Source of the DNA: Gulosibacter sediminis | GTDB taxonomy: Bacteria > Actinomycetota > Actinomycetes > Actinomycetales > Microbacteriaceae | Assembly (NCBI RefSeq): GCF_023370115.1 | Contig: NZ_CP097160.1 | Span: 1 to 64,000, forward strand | DNA: 64,000 nucleotides | Direction: 5' to 3' | Shown here: positions 60,035 through 64,000 of the stretch, one piece after another | Position numbering within the stretch: the stretch's first letter is position 1 | How the letters are laid out: each line of letters begins with the position of its first letter | Program-made: the position numbers and the translations under genes | The notes under the pieces: model-generated | What the model was told of the DNA's origin: nothing | Seen by the model: the letters and a program-made list of their open reading frames with translations, nothing else | The model's database searches: none

Positions 60035-60864
60035 GCGTCGCCCTCTTCGTCGCGCGCGAGCCCTGTGACATGGCGGCGAATCTGCTCGCCGAGCTCGCGC
60101 ATGGTGTCGATGGTGGTGGCCCGCTTGTCGCCGACCGCCCAGTTGGCGCCGACCGCGTAGGCCACGCCCGTCCGCGGCCCTCGTAGCACGCCGACGTCGA
60201 TGCGCGCGGTCTCGATGCTGCCGGTTTTGTGCCGCAGCACCATGCCCTGATACTCGGGGCCGAGGTGCGCGAGCGGGTCGAGCAGCAGGGCGTCGGCGAG
60301 CATCGAGGTGTCGGCGTCGGAGCCAAGCCAGTCGAGCACCTGCCGCGACACTTCGCGCGAGACGATCTCGCCGCGGTCGAGCCGGCGCATAACGTCGGCG
60401 AGTTCGCGAGCGGTGCCGAACGACGGTGTCCACGGATGCTCGGGGCCGCGTTCGTCGCGGATGTAGTCGAGCAGCCCCGTGTTGCGCAGGCCGAGCTCGC
60501 CGGCGACGGCGCGCACGCGCTCGAGCCCGCAGAGGTGAATCAGCGCGTTGGTCGCGAGGTTGTCGCTGAACGCGGCCACGAGCAGCCCGGCGTCGGCGAC
60601 CGCAATCTGCGGGTCGACGAAGCGGTAGAGGATGCCCGAGTCGGCCACTCGATGGGCGTCGGGAATCTCGATGCGCGCATCCGCCCGCAGCGTGCCGTCG
60701 AACAGCCGCCGCGCGACCTCGACCAGCAGGAAAATCTTGCCGACGCTCGCGGTCTTGAGCTGGGCATCCGGCTCGTGTTCGAGCAGCACTTCGTTGCTGT
60801 CGAGCTCGACGATGCGGATGCTCCAGCGCACCTCGGGCCGCAGCGGCGGCAGCGTGAAGGTCAC
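60031..60864 (-). CDS. Class A beta-lactamase-like serine hydrolase, no signal peptide
   Basis: 277 residues. Ser40-Val-Gly-Lys43, SDN at 100-102 and HKTG (Lys213) are intact. It resembles domain 1 of the next gene throughout (RWSIRIVE/RWSVLVRD; AAFSDNLATNAL/AVSDNFATNTL), so the two are paralogues. It begins MTFTLPPLRPEVRWS with no signal or lipobox, so it should remain in the cytosol. It follows the ABC ATPase gene by 3 bases. A hydrolase for imported peptides, cell-wall fragments or beta-lactam-like compounds is inferred. Confidence 0.85.
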   Translation of the reverse strand: MTFTLPPLRPEVRWSIRIVELDSNEVLLEHEPDAQLKTASVGKIFLLVEVARRLFDGTLRADARIEIPDAHRVADSGILYRFVDPQIAVADAGLLVAAFSDNLATNALIHLCGLERVRAVAGELGLRNTGLLDYIRDERGPEHPWTPSFGTARELADVMRRLDRGEIVSREVSRQVLDWLGSDADTSMLADALLLDPLAHLGPEYQGMVLRHKTGSIETARIDVGVLRGPRTGVAYAVGANWAVGDKRATTIDTMRELGEQIRRHVTGLARDEEGDA

Positions 60865-60867
60865 CGA

Positions 60868-62526
60868 TTACACCCCATCGGCGACGGGGCGGATGCTCGG
60901 GGCGGCATCGAGCAGCGTCTGCGTGTACTCGTGCTGCGGGTTGAGCAACACCTGCTCGGTTGGCCCGTGCTCGACGATCTCACCGTGATACATGACGGCG
61001 ACCGTGTCGGCGATGTTCCAGGCGAGCCCGAGGTCGTGCGTGATGACGAGCGCAGCGAGGCCGAGGCGGCGCCGCAGCGAGAGCAGCAGGCCGAGAATCT
61101 CGCCGCGCACGGAGGCGTCGAGGGAGGCGACGGGCTCGTCGGCGATGAGCATTTCGGGCCCAAGCGCGAGCGCTCCGGCGATCACGACGCGCTGTCGCTG
61201 CCCGCCGGAGAGTTCCTGCGGAATCGCGTTGAAGAACTGTTCGGGTGGCGAGAGTTCGGCATCGATCAGGCTCTGATGCACGCGCTCCATCTCGTCGCCC
61301 GCGAAGCGCTGGATGCGCAGGCCCTCGGCGACTGACTCGTAGACGCTCATCTTCGGATTGAGCGCCGCCGAGGGGTCTTGCAGCACGAGCTGCACCTGGT
61401 TGTGGAATTCGCGCAGCGCCCGCCCCCGCGTCGGCAATGGTGCTCCATTGAACTGGATGCTCGACCCGGCGTCGGCGGGCTGCAGCCCGATGAGCGTGCG
61501 GGCGAGCGAGGACTTGCCCGAGCCCGATTGGCCAACGAGCGCGAGGATCTCGCCGCGACGCACCTGCAGGTCGACATCGCGCACCGCGCGCACGAGCCGC
61601 CCGCCCGTGCGATAGGTCACGCCAACGTGCTTCGCGTCGAGCAACACCGGGGCGTCTGCCGCGACCCCCGCATCGGCCGGTTCATCGGCCTCGGCGTGCC
61701 GGGTGACCGGCCGCAGGCGCGAATCGGGGTCGCCGATCGCCGGGAACGCGCTCGCGAGCTTGCGCGTGTACGGCTCGCGCGGTTCGAGGCAGATTTGCTG
61801 CGACGGACCGACTTCGACCAGCTCGCCGCCGCGCATCACCGCGATGCGCTCGCACGCCGTCGCGAGCACCGAGAGATCGTGGCTGATCATGAGCAGCGAG
61901 ATGCCGCGCTCGGCGACGAGGTTCGAGATCATCGTGAGGATCTGTTCCTGCACGATCACGTCGAGCGCCGTCGTCGGCTCGTCGGCGATGATGATGTCGG
62001 GTTCGCAGGCGAGCGCCATCGCGATCATGACGCGCTGCCGCTGACCGCCAGAGAGCTCGTGCGGATACGCCTGCGCCTTTTCGGCCGGCAGATCGACGTC
62101 GGCGAGCAGCTGCGCCACGCGCTGCTTGCGGGCCGCTTCGGTCTTCCACGAATCTGTGATGTGCAGTTCGAGCGCCTCGATGATCTGCTGCCCGACGGTG
62201 CGCACCGGGTTGAGCGAGTGCATCGCGCCCTGGAAGATGATCGACGCTTCAGCCCAGCGCAGCGCGCGCAGCTGGCCGAAGTTGAGCTCGGCGAGGTCGG
62301 TGTCGCCGATCAGCACCCGGCCCGTGAGCTTCGAGGTCTTCGGCAGCAGCCGCAGCACGCTCATGACGAGCGTCGACTTGCCTGAACCCGACTCTCCCGC
62401 GATGCCGAGGGTCGAGCCCGAGGGCAGCTCGAGCGTCACGTTCTTCACGGCGTGCACCTCGCCGCGGTCGTTGCGGCCCGAGGTGCGGTAGACGATCGAG
62501 ACGTCTTCAAACAGCAGGTCGGGCAT
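60868..62526 (-). CDS. Dipeptide/oligopeptide ABC importer, fused double ATPase
   Basis: 552 residues that join DppD- and DppF-like ATPases. Half 1: Walker A GESGSGKST, signature LSGGQRQRV, Walker B IIIADEPTTALD, switch SHDLSV. Half 2 (from about 305): GQSGSGKSS, LSGGQRQRV, MLIADEPVASLD, THDLGL. The C-terminal regions after each half are of the oligopeptide type (EPYTRKLASAFP, HEYTQTLLDAAP). The ATG shares one base with the dppC stop (TGATG). It powers the DppBC channel. Confidence 0.93.
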   Translation of the reverse strand: MPDLLFEDVSIVYRTSGRNDRGEVHAVKNVTLELPSGSTLGIAGESGSGKSTLVMSVLRLLPKTSKLTGRVLIGDTDLAELNFGQLRALRWAEASIIFQGAMHSLNPVRTVGQQIIEALELHITDSWKTEAARKQRVAQLLADVDLPAEKAQAYPHELSGGQRQRVMIAMALACEPDIIIADEPTTALDVIVQEQILTMISNLVAERGISLLMISHDLSVLATACERIAVMRGGELVEVGPSQQICLEPREPYTRKLASAFPAIGDPDSRLRPVTRHAEADEPADAGVAADAPVLLDAKHVGVTYRTGGRLVRAVRDVDLQVRRGEILALVGQSGSGKSSLARTLIGLQPADAGSSIQFNGAPLPTRGRALREFHNQVQLVLQDPSAALNPKMSVYESVAEGLRIQRFAGDEMERVHQSLIDAELSPPEQFFNAIPQELSGGQRQRVVIAGALALGPEMLIADEPVASLDASVRGEILGLLLSLRRRLGLAALVITHDLGLAWNIADTVAVMYHGEIVEHGPTEQVLLNPQHEYTQTLLDAAPSIRPVADGV

Positions 62527-63434
62527 CAGCGCTTCCTTAGCGTCGGGTTGAGGATGTTCTCTACGGCGCGACCGATGAGCGTGAACGCGAGCACGACGAG
62601 CACGATCGCAAGGCCGGGAATGAGGATGTACCACCAGTAGCCGTTCGAGGCACTGGATGCGTCGGTCGCGTTCTTGAGGATCGTGCCCCACGACTGCGTG
62701 AGCGGGTCGCCGAGGCCGAGGAACGCAAGGGTCGATTCGGCGATGATCGCCGAGCCGATCGTGAGGGTGGTGTTCGCGAGCACGAGCGGCAGCACGCCCG
62801 GCAGCAGGTGCTTCAGCATGAGGTGCCAGTGGCCGGCGCCGAGGGCGCGCGAGCGTTCGATGTAGTCGCGCGACTCGACTGCGAGGGTCTGGGCGCGCAC
62901 GACGCGGGCGGTGCCGGCCCACGAGGTGAGGCCGATCGCGATGATGATCGTGAGCGTGCCGCGTTCAAGCACCGACGAGAGCACGATCGCGAGGATCAGC
63001 GAGGGCAGCACGAGGAAGAAGTCGATGATGCGCATCATCAGGCCGCCGAACCAGCCGCGGAAGTGACCCGCGGCCATGCCGACGATCGTGCCGATGATCA
63101 TCGACATCGCGGTTGCGGCGATGCCGACGGCGAGGGAGGAGCGTGCGCCCCAGACCATGCGCACCCAGAGCTCGCGGCCCTGGTTGTCGGTGCCGAGCAG
63201 GTGCTCGGCCGAAGGTGGCGCGAAGCGGTCGGGGGTGCCGATCTTCGTGACGTCGAGCATCCAGTCGGGCGCGATGATCGGCGCGATGAGGGCGATGGCG
63301 CCGACGATGACGAGGAACACGAAGCCGAACATGCCGGCCTTGTAGGCCGAGAAGTCGCGGCAGAACTGCGAGAACGATTTCCACTGCCGGGCCCGGGCCA
63401 TCTGGCCGGGGGAGCGGGTTGCCGTGATGGTCAT
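62526..63434 (-). CDS. dppC: Dipeptide/oligopeptide ABC importer permease
   Basis: 302 residues. An N-terminal OppC-type segment (QFCRDFSAYKAGMFGFVFLVIVGAIALIAPIIAPDW) is followed by HLLGTDNQGRELWVRMVWGARSSL, the DppC/OppC signature, and six transmembrane segments with EAA loop IERSRALGAGHWHLMLKHLLPGVLPLVLAN. It is coupled to dppB by ATGA and to the ATPase gene by TGATG. Substrate is probably a short peptide, with the binding protein outside the window. Confidence 0.93.
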   Translation of the reverse strand: MTITATRSPGQMARARQWKSFSQFCRDFSAYKAGMFGFVFLVIVGAIALIAPIIAPDWMLDVTKIGTPDRFAPPSAEHLLGTDNQGRELWVRMVWGARSSLAVGIAATAMSMIIGTIVGMAAGHFRGWFGGLMMRIIDFFLVLPSLILAIVLSSVLERGTLTIIIAIGLTSWAGTARVVRAQTLAVESRDYIERSRALGAGHWHLMLKHLLPGVLPLVLANTTLTIGSAIIAESTLAFLGLGDPLTQSWGTILKNATDASSASNGYWWYILIPGLAIVLVVLAFTLIGRAVENILNPTLRKR

Positions 63435-64000
63435 GCGCGCCTCACTCGGGGGTCGAGCTGGCGGTAGATGAGGTCGGCCAGCAGATTCATGACGATGATG
63501 ATGGCCGAGAACACGACGAACGTGCCCTGCAGCAGCGGGAGGTCGGGGCCCTGGATGGCCTCGAAGGTGAGCTTGCCGAGGCCCGGCCACGAGAACACCG
63601 TTTCGACCGTGACCGCGCCGGCGATGAGACCGCCGATGTGCATGAACACGAGGGTCACGGTGGGCAGCAGCGCGTTCGGCACGGCGTGGCGCTCGCGCAC
63701 GAGATCCTCGCGCAGGCCCTTCGCGCGGGCGGTCGTCAGGTAGTCGGCGTTCATCTCCTCGATGAGCGAGGAGCGCATGACCATGAGGTACTGCGCGAAC
63801 ACCACTGCGACCATCGTGAGCACCGGCAGCACCATGTGTGCGATGACGTCGAGCGTGAGCCCGAGCGGATCAGTGGGTGCCCCGGGCGAGCGCATGCCGC
63901 CCGTCGGGAACCAGCGCAGGGTGCCGCCAAAGACCATGAGCAGGATCAGGCCGAGCCAGAACGTTGGCACCGACCAGAACACGAGCGAGACGCCCGAGGC
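63431..64000 (-). CDS. dppB: Dipeptide/oligopeptide ABC importer permease, C-terminal part
   Basis: The last 189 residues of a DppB/OppB permease; the start lies beyond the window. VPTFWLGLILLMVFGG, the EAA loop around YLTTARAKGLREDLVRERHAVPNALLPTVTL, and VETVFSWPGLGKLTFEAIQGPDLPLLQGT are typical. It forms the channel with DppC. The operon order dppB, dppC, ATPase, two serine hydrolases is fully coupled, so the hydrolases belong to the import system. Confidence 0.92.
   Translation of the reverse strand, partial: ASGVSLVFWSVPTFWLGLILLMVFGGTLRWFPTGGMRSPGAPTDPLGLTLDVIAHMVLPVLTMVAVVFAQYLMVMRSSLIEEMNADYLTTARAKGLREDLVRERHAVPNALLPTVTLVFMHIGGLIAGAVTVETVFSWPGLGKLTFEAIQGPDLPLLQGTFVVFSAIIIVMNLLADLIYRQLDPRVRRA

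Noticed and set aside
1-64000. tRNA or rRNA genes, CRISPR arrays, insertion sequences, prophage or integrase genes, origin-like DnaA box clusters
   Set aside because: None was recognised while reading. All intergenic spaces are under about 260 bases and are accounted for by promoters, terminators or the riboswitch.

Overview
The window is high-GC, gene-dense DNA from an actinobacterium, most likely a member of the Microbacteriaceae. Supporting signs are GC near 70% in most genes, a DUF3151 gene directly before purA, an HspR-type HAIR operator before a short ClpB, an LAxTG-type sortase substrate, NarL- and CitB-type two-component systems, and many promoters of the form TANNNT-N6/7-start codon that imply leaderless mRNAs. 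No tRNA, rRNA, CRISPR array, insertion sequence or prophage gene was seen. No gap between genes exceeds about 260 bases.

0-16 kb is mostly housekeeping. It opens with a sulfolipid-type pair (partial glycosyltransferase and sqdB), then an RsmC/RlmG-type methyltransferase, a Nudix hydrolase, a maltokinase-like kinase, a SRPBCC protein, HAIR-controlled clpB, a nitroreductase, a lipoprotein serine hydrolase, two coupled membrane-anchored proteins, divergent xthA/pyrE, a septum-formation-like protein and a TrmH-family methyltransferase. A clear FMN riboswitch then precedes an ABC permease and binding protein, which are therefore predicted to import riboflavin (RibX/RibY).

16-24.6 kb is a catabolic island. 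A GntR/FCD regulator and an isochorismatase-type hydrolase are divergent from a long operon: ABC ATPase, permease, binding protein, zinc alcohol dehydrogenase, two tandem AA_synth/DUF1185 proteins, an alpha/beta hydrolase and an aldehyde dehydrogenase. Its first part has visibly lower GC than its surroundings. The substrate is unknown, and this is one of the two best candidates for an undescribed system.

24.6-34.3 kb holds DUF3151-purA, then a tricarboxylate module: GntR regulator, tricarballylate dehydrogenase-like TcuA, a CitA/CitB-type two-component system and divergent tctCBA. 34.3-43.3 kb has pyridoxine kinase, an acetyltransferase, deoC, chorismate mutase, a fold-III PLP enzyme with an aldonolactone-oxidase-like flavoprotein, a DAO-family oxidase, a GAP-family membrane protein and a NarL-type two-component system.

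43.3-54.2 kb combines amine and beta-alanine type catabolism (class III aminotransferase with divergent PucR regulator, MmsA, gamma-aminobutyraldehyde dehydrogenase) with a 1510-residue surface protein that joins lamin-tail domains, a metallophosphatase domain and a sortase signal. At 55.02 kb a tetR gene and a DHA2 transporter gene meet head to head, and both have lost their N termini. This looks like a deletion of their shared promoter. The window ends with a DMT transporter and a translationally coupled operon: a dipeptide-type importer (dppB partial, dppC, fused ATPase) followed by two penicillin-recognising serine hydrolases without signal peptides, one of which carries two complete active sites. 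That arrangement is the second candidate system.
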